The notes beneath the pieces were generated by a model, which worked only from the letters and a program-made list of their open reading frames with translations, did no database searches and was not told where the DNA came from. Positions 22,075-32,659 of a stretch of DNA of 64,000 nt are shown here, piece after piece; position 1 is the first letter of the stretch; each line of letters opens with the position of its first letter. The translations under genes were made by a program, and so were the position numbers. Source of the stretch: Lepidodermella squamata (lineage: Eukaryota > Gastrotricha); contig JBLDXI010000020.1 of the NCBI GenBank assembly GCA_047495785.1, forward strand, positions 1,178,001 through 1,242,000, given 5' to 3'.

Positions 22075-23198
22075 GAGGACCCCGCCCTAATTTCGGCCGC
22101 TTTTCAGGTTTTTCCTACTTTGCCAGCCAGGTGAATTTTTAGAAAATATTCGGCAAAAGCAAAATTAAAGAGGCGTTCATAGGCTATCGAATGCCGCTTT
22201 CCGCAAGTCCGGACGAATTTACCTTGATTTATGGCTAATTTTTTAGTCACCCAGACACCCGGCCGGAATTAGGAAGCGGGGTGCCCTAATTTCGGCCACC
22301 TCATCCAGGTACACTAATACCATAAGTTTGGTATCGTTAGATTCGTCTCAAAAAGCTGACTATAAAAACCGCCTTTGTTGCTTCACCTGTGAGCTTATCC
22401 TTGACGACGTGATGCCTGAAACTTGAACTAGTTTTGACAGGTACAAGTTTGATAACTTGTTTTCTACCTAATAGCCTAACTGCGGTTGACTTTCTAAAAT
22501 TCTGGAAAAATATCTAAAAAATCCCTTGCCTCCTGTAGAATGAAAGTATCGATTTTGTTTTCCCGAATTCATTTCCACGATTTAGTGTAAGTTCGTACCG
22601 GAAAATTCATATCGTGGTCATTTCGTACCACACAAATTCATATCGTTATTCTAATCCTCGCATTGCTTTGGGTATGAAAAAATCACTAAAAATGTTATGA
22701 AAAGATCACCACTTTTGGTACGAAATGACAGCGGTACGAAATTGCGGGTACGAAGTTACACTTTACCTTTCCACTATTGGCTGCTAATTTTTGGAATCGA
22801 ACCCTCGAAAACTCTAAAATTGGCCCTCTCGATCTCTTCACTTGGGCGGTTTTAAATAGAATATTTTATACCAAAATGAAGCTGGCATTTAGCTGGTAAT
22901 TATTGAGGTGAAAGCAGTAAATTTTAAAGAGCCACTTTCATGTAAATTATACCTGCAAAGTAGCGGTAACAGAGCACTCGAGAAGCGACATAAGCCCGCT
23001 CGCTCGCATTTAGAATTATTTTTTTGCGATCACGTGCTTGAAAAATCATGAAACAGATGGGTTCAACAATGCACATTTCTTGAATTGCGCGCAAATAAAA
23101 CTGCTGCACAGCACTTTGTGTCCAAATTTCGGCCGGTGGCCGAAGTTAGGACGCAGCGGCCGAATTTAGGAAGTGGCCGAAATTAGGGCGGGGTCCTC
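22075..23198. mobile_element. TA-flanked MITE with GAGGACCCCGCCC ends
   Basis: The terminal inverted repeats are GAGGACCCCGCCCTAATTTC at 22075 and the reverse complement ending at 23198, flanked by TA at 22073-22074 and 23199-23200. TA target duplication fits the Tc1/mariner/pogo superfamily. The interior (1.1 kb) holds further words of the form GGCCGAAATTAGG in both orientations but no transposase. A smaller element sits inside at 22585-22761. Confidence 0.75.
22585..22761. mobile_element. 177-bp MITE nested in the larger MITE
   Basis: The ends are GTGTAAGTTCGTACC and, on the other side, the reverse complement of GTGTAACTTCGTACC. The flanking duplication is TTTA (22581-22584 and 22762-22765). 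Internal repeats of GGTACGAAAT occur. It is non-coding; the superfamily is unknown, and TTA-type targets are seen in PIF/Harbinger. Confidence 0.6.
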
Positions 23199-23274
23199 TA
23201 TAGACATTAATTTTTCGAAAATTTGTTTTTATCGTTATTTATTACATATTGGCGTTAACAGTATCAAAGTACCG

Positions 23275-23334
23275 AGGGTTAACTTTGGTCAATGAGGGTT
23301 AACTTTGGTCAACGAGGGTTAACTTTGGACAAAA
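23275..23334. repeat. Three tandem copies of a 20-bp unit
   Basis: The unit GAGGGTTAACTTTGGTCAAY is repeated three times with exact 20-bp period; the last copy has small changes. Confidence 0.75.
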
Positions 23335-24206
23335 TGTGTTTTCGGACATTAAAAATCAGCCTTCGCTCCTTAATTTCTGAAATTTTAATCAAAGGTGGGC
23401 AAAATGATGCCTGAATTTACTGAAAGTTTGTAGAGAATATTTGAGAATTTTTTACCTGATATTGACAAATTGAAACGTGTGAACTGTGGACACTTGGAAG
23501 GAAATTTTAGAAATCGCCATTTGAATATGCAATTTCATATTGTGAATTATCAATTTTTCATGGTTTTTCATTATTTACTCTTGAGTCAGATTTTGAATTG
23601 GGATTTGAATTTTGAATTTGAATTGGGTCTATTTCATCTGCTCTCAGAAAAAGCATTATGAATTATTTCTGAGTGAATTATTATTCACTCAAAAATATAA
23701 ACAGATGCCAGCTCGCATTGTGCTTCCTAATTATCTCGCCAATTTGAGCATCATTATTTCTTTTTCAGAAGTTCAATAAAAATACGTTTCTGCGTTCTCC
23801 GTTTTTCTTAGTTTATCTTCTGTTGACGACTGCTTTTTTTATTTTTCGAACAGTGGATGCAGCGATAGAGAAAGGAACGCAGATACAATTTTTGTGCCGA
23901 TATATTCCGGGATTTTAAGATCTATATAACTACTTGTTTGTGATACTCAAAGCATCGGATACAACGACGATTTGGTAAAGGTAAACTCGGGTAAATAGCA
24001 GACCGCAGCATAGTTACGCGGCACTGTTTACCGCCGGTCGAAAATAAAATCACAACAAACAGGAAAATTAACTGCGCCCTGATAAACTGATCGGTTTGTT
24101 TGTTCGGCGGAATCGGAACAAAATCAGAACAACAAAATATGCTATTTCCACTGAAAGCAATTTTGTTAGTGATAAAGCCAACTTCTTTTTCGAAACTGAT
24201 TCTAAA
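23335..24206. other. Intergenic, CUB gene upstream region
   Basis: No gene seen. The last 300 bp presumably hold the promoter of the CUB-domain gene, but no clear TATA box is visible. Confidence 0.4.
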
Positions 24207-25303
24207 ATGAAACTCACTCTGGTTTTGATTCTCGTCATTTCAAATCAAGGTTCAGTTAACAAATTAAATTCCGAGCAATATGTTAAATTTTAATGAAATT
24301 ATTCCAGGTTTTTCAATACCATCGTGCTCCAATCAGCGCGAAACCATGCAAATCAACGGGGTTTCTCACGGCTTTTTCTCCGCTGATATAAACCAGCAAA
24401 CAGGCGAGTATTGGCCGATGCAGCGGTGCACCTGGAACATCACTGTCCGGCCGCATTCACGGATAAGACTGCTCTTCAGCCTACTCGACCTAACGCCCTC
24501 CATCAACTATAAACCTCCTAATGGGTCGATGCTCGAAGGTGACGATTATCAACCGTGTGGCTGCGATCGAGTCACCATTTTCGATGGAGCGGCTTCCTCG
24601 TCTGGGAAGGTATCAATTTTGGAATCGATTTGCGGAGATTTCGGGAAGCCTACCGAGCCTATATTGACATCTTCAAATAAAGCGACCATTCAGTTTTGTT
24701 CTGACTTTCGTCTACATTCCGACCGGAAATACCGTGGCTTCACCCTACATTTTGATGAAGGTATTCGAAATTTCAAAAAATTGAATCTCGAAAAAATGAT
24801 GAATCGATTTTTTTTCAAGGTTTTCCCGCTCATGAAATTTCATCGCCAATTTCACAAACTAAAATTACGGCCGTAACTTCATCTGAAAATATTCCAGAAC
24901 AAACATCAACTAGAAAAAGAATTCCAAGTCGGAAGTTTCGAAAAAGAGTGGCGAAAACGACGCTCAAACGGCTTGATCTAAAGTTAACGACATTAACCAA
25001 GGGTGTCCAGTACTCGACTACTGAATTCGACCCGGAGATAATTCGTATAAAAGACAGTAGCGAGCTCTGCCTACCTGATTTAGATCCTTCGGCAATAGTC
25101 TTCGGGGCTGTGTAATTAAAAGAATTCAAATTATTATTTCAATTGATTTGTTTTTGTTTTCAAGAATCGGATTACTTGCGGTAGTAGCTGTTGCGTTTCT
25201 CATCGCAACTTGGGCTCGCGAGGAACGGTTTTGGTCTAACGCAAGCGAAAAATCAACTCAAGCGGCAAATACATCGTTTTTCTACGCAGACATAAACGCC
25301 TGA
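24207..25303 (+). CDS. CUB-domain single-pass membrane protein (4 exons)
   Basis: Exons 24207-24249, 24308-24760, 24820-25111 and 25165-25303 give 308 residues. There is a signal peptide (MKLTLVLILVISNQG), then a CUB domain at about residues 18-165: CSNQRETMQINGVSHGFFS, a central QRCTWNITVRP strand, then CGCDRVTIFDG, IL..ICGD and FCSDFRLHSDRKYRGF. A basic Ser/Thr-rich stalk (STRKRIPSRKFRKRVAKTT) follows, then a membrane helix (GAVIGLLAVVAVAFLIATW, spanning the last splice) and a short cytoplasmic tail. CUB modules bind proteins or sugars outside the cell; the partner is unknown. The last codon overlaps the poly(A) signal (TGAATAAA). Confidence 0.82.
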
Positions 25304-25308
25304 ATAAA
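25303..25308 (+). terminator. Poly(A) signal overlapping the CUB gene stop codon
   Basis: AATAAA begins at the last base of the TGA stop. A second AATAAA follows near 25328. The minus-strand signal of the converging gene lies only about 35 bp further on. Confidence 0.5.
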
Positions 25309-25340
25309 AGAAAAAATTCCTTCAAAAAAATAAATTTAAA

Positions 25341-25346
25341 TTTATT
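25341..25346 (-). terminator. Poly(A) signal of vWA-like gene A
   Basis: AATAAA on the minus strand, 93 bp past the stop codon at 25439. Confidence 0.5.
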
Positions 25347-25438
25347 CGCTTTGCATAAGCTAATTTACAGTAATTAGTATCAAGTGAAATTGTGTTAATA
25401 TTGACCACGGAAAAAGGAATGATTGCTCATGGGCCATT

Positions 25439-26274
25439 TCAGGTGAAAAGGCTGCAAAATTGCAAGCGTGCAGTGCGTCGAACACCTCGAAGCGAGCCCG
25501 GGCCATCGATGATTTGAACATCCGGAGTTTTGTACGAAACTTTAATGACATCAGTCGTCCATCGCCCGCCAATGTCGGCAATAATTCGCGGCACATTGGC
25601 CGGGTAAACCGAGGCGTCATTGCCTTGGGCGCCATCGGTTACCACCAAAATGTAAGCAAACGTTTTCGGCTTCGTATCACTGGAAGCCGATCGATTGTAG
25701 TCACGCTCTTGTAATGCAGCTATCGTCAACATGCTGAGGGTGATTTTCGGAGGTGGCGGCGGTGGTTTGGTTGTTAGCTTTGTCGTAGTTGTTGGTTTCA
25801 CGGTTGTTCCATTCGTTTTAGGGGTCGATGTTGTAGTCGTAGTCGTCCTTGTTGTTGTAGTTGTAGTCGTTGTGGTCGAAGTTGTTGTAGATGGCTGGAT
25901 CGCACTTACGAAGTAGACTTTCTTACCATCCATAATTGCAACGTAAAACTAGAAAATGTTTATTAAAATTGTTTAAACCCTTAGAATTCGATAGATTTAA
26001 TTCTAAATGATACCTGTTCGGGTTTAAGGAACATGCTCATCTCCTGCGCGAATTGCCCAATTGTCTCGTACCATTTCTGGGTCGAGTTGAGCAATCTAGC
26101 GTTGTAGTCATCACTGGCCGGGTTTTTGGCGATATCGATATAGAGCCCGAACAGGGCGTTAGTCGGGGAGTTACTCATGCAGTCTTGCTGAACCGTGTCG
26201 ATTATCGGAACATTTGATCGCTGCTGGCAAAGCACAACCTCGATGCCTAGAATCACTAGTAAGATTACCTTCAT
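25439..26274 (-). CDS. Secreted vWA-like protein A with Thr-rich insert (2 exons)
   Basis: Exons 26274-26014 and 25948-25439 (phase-0 intron) give 256 residues. There is a signal peptide (MKVILLVILGIEVVLC), then LFGLYIDIA at the place where von Willebrand A domains have their first strand and MIDAS loop, then FYVAIMDGK. A poly-threonine, mucin-like stretch (about 35 residues, mostly Thr, ending in KPPPPPP) follows. The second half has the vWA core strand TFAYILVVTDGAQGND and a closing VQIIDGPG...LQFC segment. The MIDAS DxSxS motif is degenerate. It is a tandem paralogue of B and C with the same intron before FY. The vWA assignment rests on strand pattern only; function unknown. Confidence 0.6.
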
Positions 26275-26994
26275 GTCAAGAATGCTGCTTTGGCAAGTAA
26301 ATAAAAAAGATGATTAAAAATTCTTGTTGAGGCTCTCGTTTCGAGAAAGCCGAGTGACGTATTTCACAGGCACGAAAGTAACCGCCTACATGAAACGTGT
26401 CAGCTCTCATCATTCATCCATCAAAATAAACTAGATCAAACTTTGAAACTATTTAACCGTTAACTATGGAAAAGTTGGCTTTGGCGTATTATCTTGTACT
26501 TTCCAGCAAGGAAAAAAGTATGTTGAAGAGGGAAAATTCTTGGAATCCTAAATTCTAGGAGGCTCCCATCCACCTTAAGAGCCGGGAGACCCAAAAGTGT
26601 CGCTGAAAAGGCTTATCGATTTAGGTTGACGTGGAAGCACTGGCTTGATTCCATAAAAATGTTTGAATATCTAGCACGATTCATCACCTCAGATTACCTC
26701 GAAAAATGTCGACAGCGCTTAAGAAAGAAAGTAAGTAGGTAAGAAAGTACCTAACATCAATATTTATTGCGCGAATAATTATTAATTGATGCAATAAAAA
26801 ACTACATTTTTTAAGGGCGAATTTTTCGAAATTAGCAATTATCTCCTGTAAACTTTGAAGCCCATTTACTCAATCAACCTCTTTTTGATATAGTTCGACT
26901 CCTCGTTTATTGATCTTAAAAGCGGAATCAAAATATGACGATCTCAAAAATTTTGCCAACCCCCACTTTTCATTTGTTGAAGATCATTTTTTAT

Positions 26995-27965
26995 TCAAAT
27001 TTCCGTTTGTGTTGCATTATTCACGGAACTGGTTGTAGTTAGAATTTGTTTCACAAACGGCACAAAATATTTATTGACAGCATTTAGGTACCGACTGGTC
27101 GAGTTTCCGGTCTGTTTATTCAGTCCGCCCACTTGCCGGCACATGTCGTACAAAATTGAACGGCGATGATTTTGAAGATGTTTCACACTTTCGACAATCG
27201 ACAAATCAGTGCCAGCGTAGTTTTGCCCTTCTTCTGATACAGCAAAAGCCCCTGCAATGTCGAGAATTCGCCGCGGCACCTTATTTGGCAGCCGGCCAAC
27301 GCTGTCTTGACTGCCATTTGATAGATAAACAATGAATTTGAACTGTGATGAACTCGGTTGTGATACGTTGAACTGCGCTTTTAATTGCCGTTGTAGCAAG
27401 ATTTGTTCGACCAAGTGGCGGATGGAAATTAACCGATAGTGATTTATCGGCGGCTTCGGACCTCGGTGAGTATTTTCGTCGCCAAGTTTCGGCCGGTGAG
27501 TTGTCGTGTTTAATGCGAGGTCGAACACCTGCTCGTCGACGCGTTTGAAGTAGTGCGTTTCACCGCCTCTTTTGACGGTCGCGATGTAGAACTGAAAAAA
27601 AATTTATTTCAAAATTTTCAATTTTTTTCGGTTCGAAAAAAACGTACGTCTTCTGTGCGAATGGCTTGGCCAATCGACTGCGCGAATTTGGCAATGTTGC
27701 TGGCTGCATCTTTTGTTGAGAACGAATCATCAATGAAAAAGCCAAAAAGAGAACCATTAGGAGATTTTGATAGACAATCGCGCAATAAATCGTCCAGCTT
27801 ATATAGGCTTGATGGCGGTGAGTTTGAACCTGACTTGCGCACAGTTGGCGTCACGAGCGCGCGTCCTACATGTTCCGGTCGACTTGAAGATGAGGCTACT
27901 ACTACTACCAGGCGCAACAGCTGAGCCAGCAGCAGCAGGCTGGTACAAAAAGAAACCGACCGCAT
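26995..27965 (-). CDS. Secreted vWA-like protein B (2 exons)
   Basis: Exons 27965-27648 and 27591-26995 (phase 0, before FYIATV) give 304 residues. It has a signal peptide, the motif LFGFFIDDSFS, which contains an intact DxSxS (DDSFS) as in a MIDAS metal site, and the core strand FKFIVYLSNGSQDSVG. A C-terminal segment SIVESVKHLQNHRRSILYDMC matches A and C. It is the longest of the three and the one that best keeps a metal-binding loop. The stop codon overlaps a minus-strand AATAAA (26995-26990), as in the CUB gene. Probably secreted; ligand unknown. Confidence 0.65.
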
Positions 27966-27999
27966 TTTTTACGCGTGCTTGCCAGTATAATTGAATGCC

Positions 28000-29212
28000 A
28001 TTTTTGGCTACTTGACGTGCCTTTGCACCGACAACTCACGTGATGCGGCATAAGAGCGGCGTAGCGGTTCATTGGCAGGAAACAATGGCCAAAGACCCAC
28101 TTGCCTTGGCCATTATCGGCAAAAAAGTATGCGCTCAAGTTCTAAACAAACATACGCATAGCTGCGGCTTGCAATTGACAAGAAATTGCCTCGTATTGAT
28201 CAGACATTCATTCACTTTCCGATATAAAGAACGTACAAGTCAGCCGTAGAGATTAGATTTAACCTAACTGAGTTGACATTCAATGGTTCGATGCCAGCCT
28301 CCACGATGGAGGAAAAAAATCAAGAGTTTTTTTGGTAGAATTGGTGAACATTTGAAACCAAAATTGCAGGAAACAAATTTGACCGGAAGCGGAAGCAAAT
28401 TTAAATGATTAATCGCCCATAACGGCCTTTTCTGAATTTTCTGGTTTTTTCCGATTGATTCGCAAAATCCAAATGAATTACGTAGAAATTATCCGTGATT
28501 TTCAGTATAAGGCCTTGTCCTCACTTTTAGAACGCGACGCATTCGTGATCAAAAAACAAATTTTCAAAAATTTCAAAAATTCAAAAATGCTTCCGTTAAA
28601 GTCAATTTTGGTTCCGCAACAGGCTAATATGCTTCCAATAAAATATACTCTACTATTGAAAAATGTACCAAGTGTCCACCCTTAATAAAGGGTTCCAGCT
28701 CTAGATTATCCCAAAATATGGGTTTTCCAGTTAAATATTTCGAATATTAAGCCCAATAGATCTTACGAGTTATTCTTCAACCTACAGAGCCAATATCGCA
28801 TCTTGGTAACGAGTTTACAAATCAGTGATTTTTCCTCATGACCTAATATTTAATATGGGTTCTACCAACCAGATGGCACCATCAGATTTGCTGAAATATA
28901 AATCAGCACCGATCAATAACATAAAAAGGTGAAATCGCAAAACAATTTATTGCTGGATCCTCTATTTTAGTGGTGCAAATATGTATACCCATCAAGTATT
29001 TACCCATTAACTCGCAGGCTTTATTTCAGAAGGTTTTTGCACTGCGATTTTTCCTTCTGGTTAATTAATGGACCGATACACCATTTCCCTTTCCTTTTCA
29101 GAAGTACATTTTCAGAAAATGTCAGAATTAAGTGTCCAAAATATCGATGGTGTATTAAAATTTGCTGATTAATTGTCGATTTAGTAATGAGGGACTGTTC
29201 TATAATTGAAGA
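28000..29212. other. Intergenic between vWA-like genes B and C
   Basis: No gene seen; about 1.2 kb. It contains short A/T-rich runs (28557-28590, repeated TTTCAAAAA). The word GGTTCGATGCC at 28287 resembles a tRNA B box but has no A box or cloverleaf. Confidence 0.4.
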
Positions 29213-30011
29213 CTATGAAATTCCGCCGTTTTCTTGGCACATATTGAATAGAAGTGTTCTTTTGAACAGCTTGACTTGTGACAGGTCGTCAACGATGTAG
29301 ACCTCACTCGTTGTATCATTCTTCGCCGCGCCCGACGACGCCCAGTGCCCCGCGAAATCCATTACAATAACAGTCGCATCGGGCAGCGTGTCCGGAATCG
29401 CTGTGCCATAGGTCGCATAAATGACCATTTTAAACGAATCAGGTGCCGAGACGTTGTATGTCGACGAAATTGAGTCGAAATTATTCAAACCAAGAGAGAC
29501 AAGGCTGCGGACGCTCAGCACAATCTTTTTCTTGCCGATAAGCGCTGGGCTTGTCGATTTTTGAAAGTAAGTCGACTGGTTGTAGTTCTTCATTATGGCG
29601 AAATAAAACTGGTGGGAAACATTGAATTAAACAAGGAATAACCCAAGCAAATAATGGCTCACATAATCGCGAACAACGTACTCCGATACTGCATCTGTCA
29701 ACCAGGCCTGGTTTAAAAAAATCGAAATTAAATGAAAATCCTCCTTATAAAATAACAAGCACAATGCTATCTACAGCAGGCGCAAATGCTGAAAATTTTT
29801 CATCGATGAAGAAACCAAATGTGGCGTTGTTCGATAAACATGTATACAGCCGCTTGTCAATCGTTGGAAGGTAAGGCTGGACATTCCTTTTCCAGCTCAG
29901 CTTTTGCTGCTTCTCGACCACTTCCCCATCTTTCGGGGTATCGACAGATTCGGGCATTACTTTCCCGAACACTAGAAAGATTACCAAGAAAAGAGCTAAA
30001 GAAATTTCCAT
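29213..30011 (-). CDS. Secreted vWA-like protein C (3 exons)
   Basis: Exons 30011-29763 (or -29757), 29707-29663 (45 bp) and 29608-29213 give about 229 residues. There is a signal peptide (MEISLALFLVIFLVFG), then TFGFFIDEKFS at the first-strand position with a partial MIDAS, FYFAIMKN after the conserved intron, the core strand FKMVIYATYGTA, and VYIVDDLSQVKLFKRTLLFNMC at the end. It has an extra small exon (AWLTDAVSEYVVRDY) that A and B do not have. The first donor is ambiguous between two sites six bases apart. Paralogue of A and B; function unknown. Confidence 0.6.
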
Positions 30012-30125
30012 TTTCGACGCGTACTAGTTTCCTGCTTTCCAATTAATAGGAGGTATCTGAAACGTTGAAACCCAGTTTTATCAGTCAAGAGCCGTCTAAT
30101 TGCTGTGTTCACAAACAATCTCAGA

Positions 30126-30131
30126 TTTATT
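30126..30131 (-). terminator. Poly(A) signal of the formin gene
   Basis: AATAAA on the minus strand, 97 bp after the formin stop codon at 30228. Confidence 0.45.
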
Positions 30132-30227
30132 TGCTTTGTGCTTCATATTATTACAAATAGCAATCACACCGTTAACACTACAGTGAGAAAGCCACTTATA
30201 ATGACGTCATGGCTTGGATTCAGCAAG

Positions 30228-32599
30228 TTACTTGGTTCGCCGCGAGTAGAAAGATGGCTGTAATAAAATAAATTAATACAATTTTGATTTAATAACGAAT
30301 AACTTTACCGGTAGAGGCGCTGGAGCTGTTTCGACTTTGGCGACGAATTTTTCAACAACCATGAAAATCGATGGTTCTTTTTCGTTGTCCGGCTTGTCGC
30401 TGGTAGACTCGATCGATCTCTTCAGCCCGCTGACGTCGATTGACTGGTCAATCTCGCCAAAGTATATCAACGTGCGGCGATATTCATCGATCGCGACTTC
30501 GAACAATTTTTCCAGTTCGACTAGCTTACCACCCTCCAAATGGCAAAACGAGGCCATTGCGTCTTTGAACGCCTTTTCGCTCACCGCTGCCTTCTCCAGC
30601 TGTTCAGGTGACGTTGGGACAGGTAAAATGGCTGGTAGCGCCGGGTTTTGCTGGCTTTCCATCTCGATCTTGGCCATACCAGCGCGGAGAGATGCGATTT
30701 CCGCGTGCAGGGTGCCTAATTCCCCAACAACCGAAGCTGCTTTCAAATCGCTTATTTCCGCCGAAATTTTGATAGGATGCTCAGCGTGTGATAGCACTTG
30801 TTCAGTTATTTGCTCGCCTGATGATGACTTCGCCTCGCAATGAGGACAAACAGGAGGGTGTAGCAAGACCTTGCGGACATAATCGGTTAGGGTGAAAGTT
30901 GCCCGTTTCGAACTTTTTGTATCACCCAGTCGCAAGAGGCTCGTCAATTTGAAGCCATTAACAGCTTTAGGCCGGCTGAAACTATTGAGAAAATTGCCAA
31001 TAGCAAGGGTGATTTCGAGAGTTTTCCTGAAAGCAGGGCTGTCGCGAAGTTGCCGCGAGCAACTGATTAAAGCCTCGAGTTTCGGCTTCACGGCATCGAC
31101 GTTTTCGCTGAAAGATTTTCGGTACACAAGAGCGTTCAATTTCTGAACGCAGCGAGGTATCTGCGACAACTCCCATAAAAATCGATCAGCCGAAGCGAAA
31201 TTAGCCAAATTATCGCGAAATCGTGCTAAAATTCGAATTTCGTCCTCAGTTGGAAAGTTTCGAATGAGACTAAAAAAAAATTGAAAAATTTCGTTTCAAT
31301 TTCAGGTAAGATGTAAACTTACTTCGAGCATACGTCAGCTGAAAGAACGTTATTGACGTCCATTGTTGAGATTAAGTTGACCAGCTCACCAATAGGCAGT
31401 CTCACAGCCGAAGATAGCAGAATGTTGAGATTGTGCGCGCGGCGCGAGTCGATGACGGAAAAAACTTGGCTGTGTGCCAGCATTGAAGAGCCAGCCCCGC
31501 GTTCTTCTGACGGCCGTGGAGTTGACGACCTGCGCCCGGGGGCTTTCTGGCAGAATATCTCTTCAAGCTCCATGAGATCGATGCGTTTCAGCACGCATTG
31601 CCAACTGCCGCGCGTGTTCTCCCAAACTGTGCCGCGAATTTTGAAATCAGGTAGCGGGACCCAGTTGAAACATTTCACGGGTCGGGACGGTTTCGGGAAT
31701 CGGATAGTTCTCGAATCTAGCGTAGTAGGCAATGGCGGGGGTGGGGGAGGCAAACCTCCAGGCGACATCGGCGGCGGGTCTGGGATAAGAGGTAAAGCAG
31801 GTTCGCTGGGTGATGCCTCGTCACGCATGACTGGATAAGTCTGTTGCCGGTTCATTATCGGCGAGCATGGTTGAGATTGGCTAGCGATTGAATGCTCCTG
31901 TTGTTTCTGCTGTTTTTCAGCAAGTACGGCTGAAATCGCTGATGCGGCGCTGAGGACGTTCGGGCTGACATTAGCTCGAATTCGGCTGACTGAGGGAGGC
32001 GGAGGTCGTTTCGGCGTCGTCAAAAGTTCATGAAGAGCTGCTTTCAATTCGGCATTTTCTTCCGGCTTATGATAATCCCCGCGGCTATTACTTTCCTTTC
32101 GTTCGACTACATCTTTTTCAGGTGTCTGTTTTTCCGCGACTGGTTTTCTCGGAACAGGAGTAGGAATTGGAGCCGGCGGTTTCGGCGTATCTTCAACTGG
32201 TGCTGCTTCGGTATTGACTTCGATTTGTTGACCATTCCGCCAGTTATGAGATGGGATTATTCCGACAAAAAATAAATGCTGGTCAGGAGGCGCTTGCCTG
32301 GTGCAAATTTCAGCTAGCTGATCAGGGCCCCAAACCAGGCGAAACGACACGCGCGACTGAGCAAACTCGTCCAGTCCATCTCTTAGCTTTCTCTTACATT
32401 TCGTCCATAAGTGACGCAGCTGCACGGCGGAGATGAAAGCTGCCAGAGAGAGAAATAGGACTATCTGCGGAACCAAGATAATGGCCGGAACAAAATATTG
32501 CGACGCAAGGCCTCCTTGGTCGTTACTAATAGGCTCTGGTACCGTGACAGCCTCTTTTACTCCAGTTGCTGGCCGCGTGGAGCAATTTTCAACTTCCAT
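30228..32599 (-). CDS. Formin with N-terminal transmembrane segment, FH1 and FH2 (3 exons)
   Basis: Exons 32599-31323, 31269-30309 and 30257-30228 give 755 residues. The start is firm: ATG with an in-frame stop upstream. Residues about 36-60 (YFVPAIILVPQIVLFLSLAAFISAVQL) form a membrane helix followed by basic residues. A Pro/Glu/Lys linker follows, then a short FH1 (PDPPPMSPGGLPPPPPPLP) and an FH2 from KCFNWVPLPDFKIRGTVWEN to about residue 700, with the typical RFLWELSQIPR and TLEITLAIGNFLN blocks. Formins nucleate and elongate actin filaments. The usual animal regulatory GBD/FH3 region is absent; instead the protein looks membrane-anchored, as in plant class I formins. Subfamily not assigned. 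Confidence 0.85.
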
Positions 32600-32659
32600 A
32601 AATAAAATAATTGATATGGCTTTGAGTTGGATTTCAGGTCATGGTAAAAAAATCTAAAA

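Noticed and set aside
22790-22815. GGGTTCGATTCC on the minus strand, tRNA-like
   Set aside because: It lies inside a MITE, with no A box or cloverleaf.
25731-25916. Val-rich plus-strand frame
   Set aside because: Antisense of the poly-Thr stretch in vWA-like gene A.
28287-28297. tRNA-like B box GGTTCGATGCC
   Set aside because: No A box at the right distance and no acceptor-stem pairing, so no tRNA gene.
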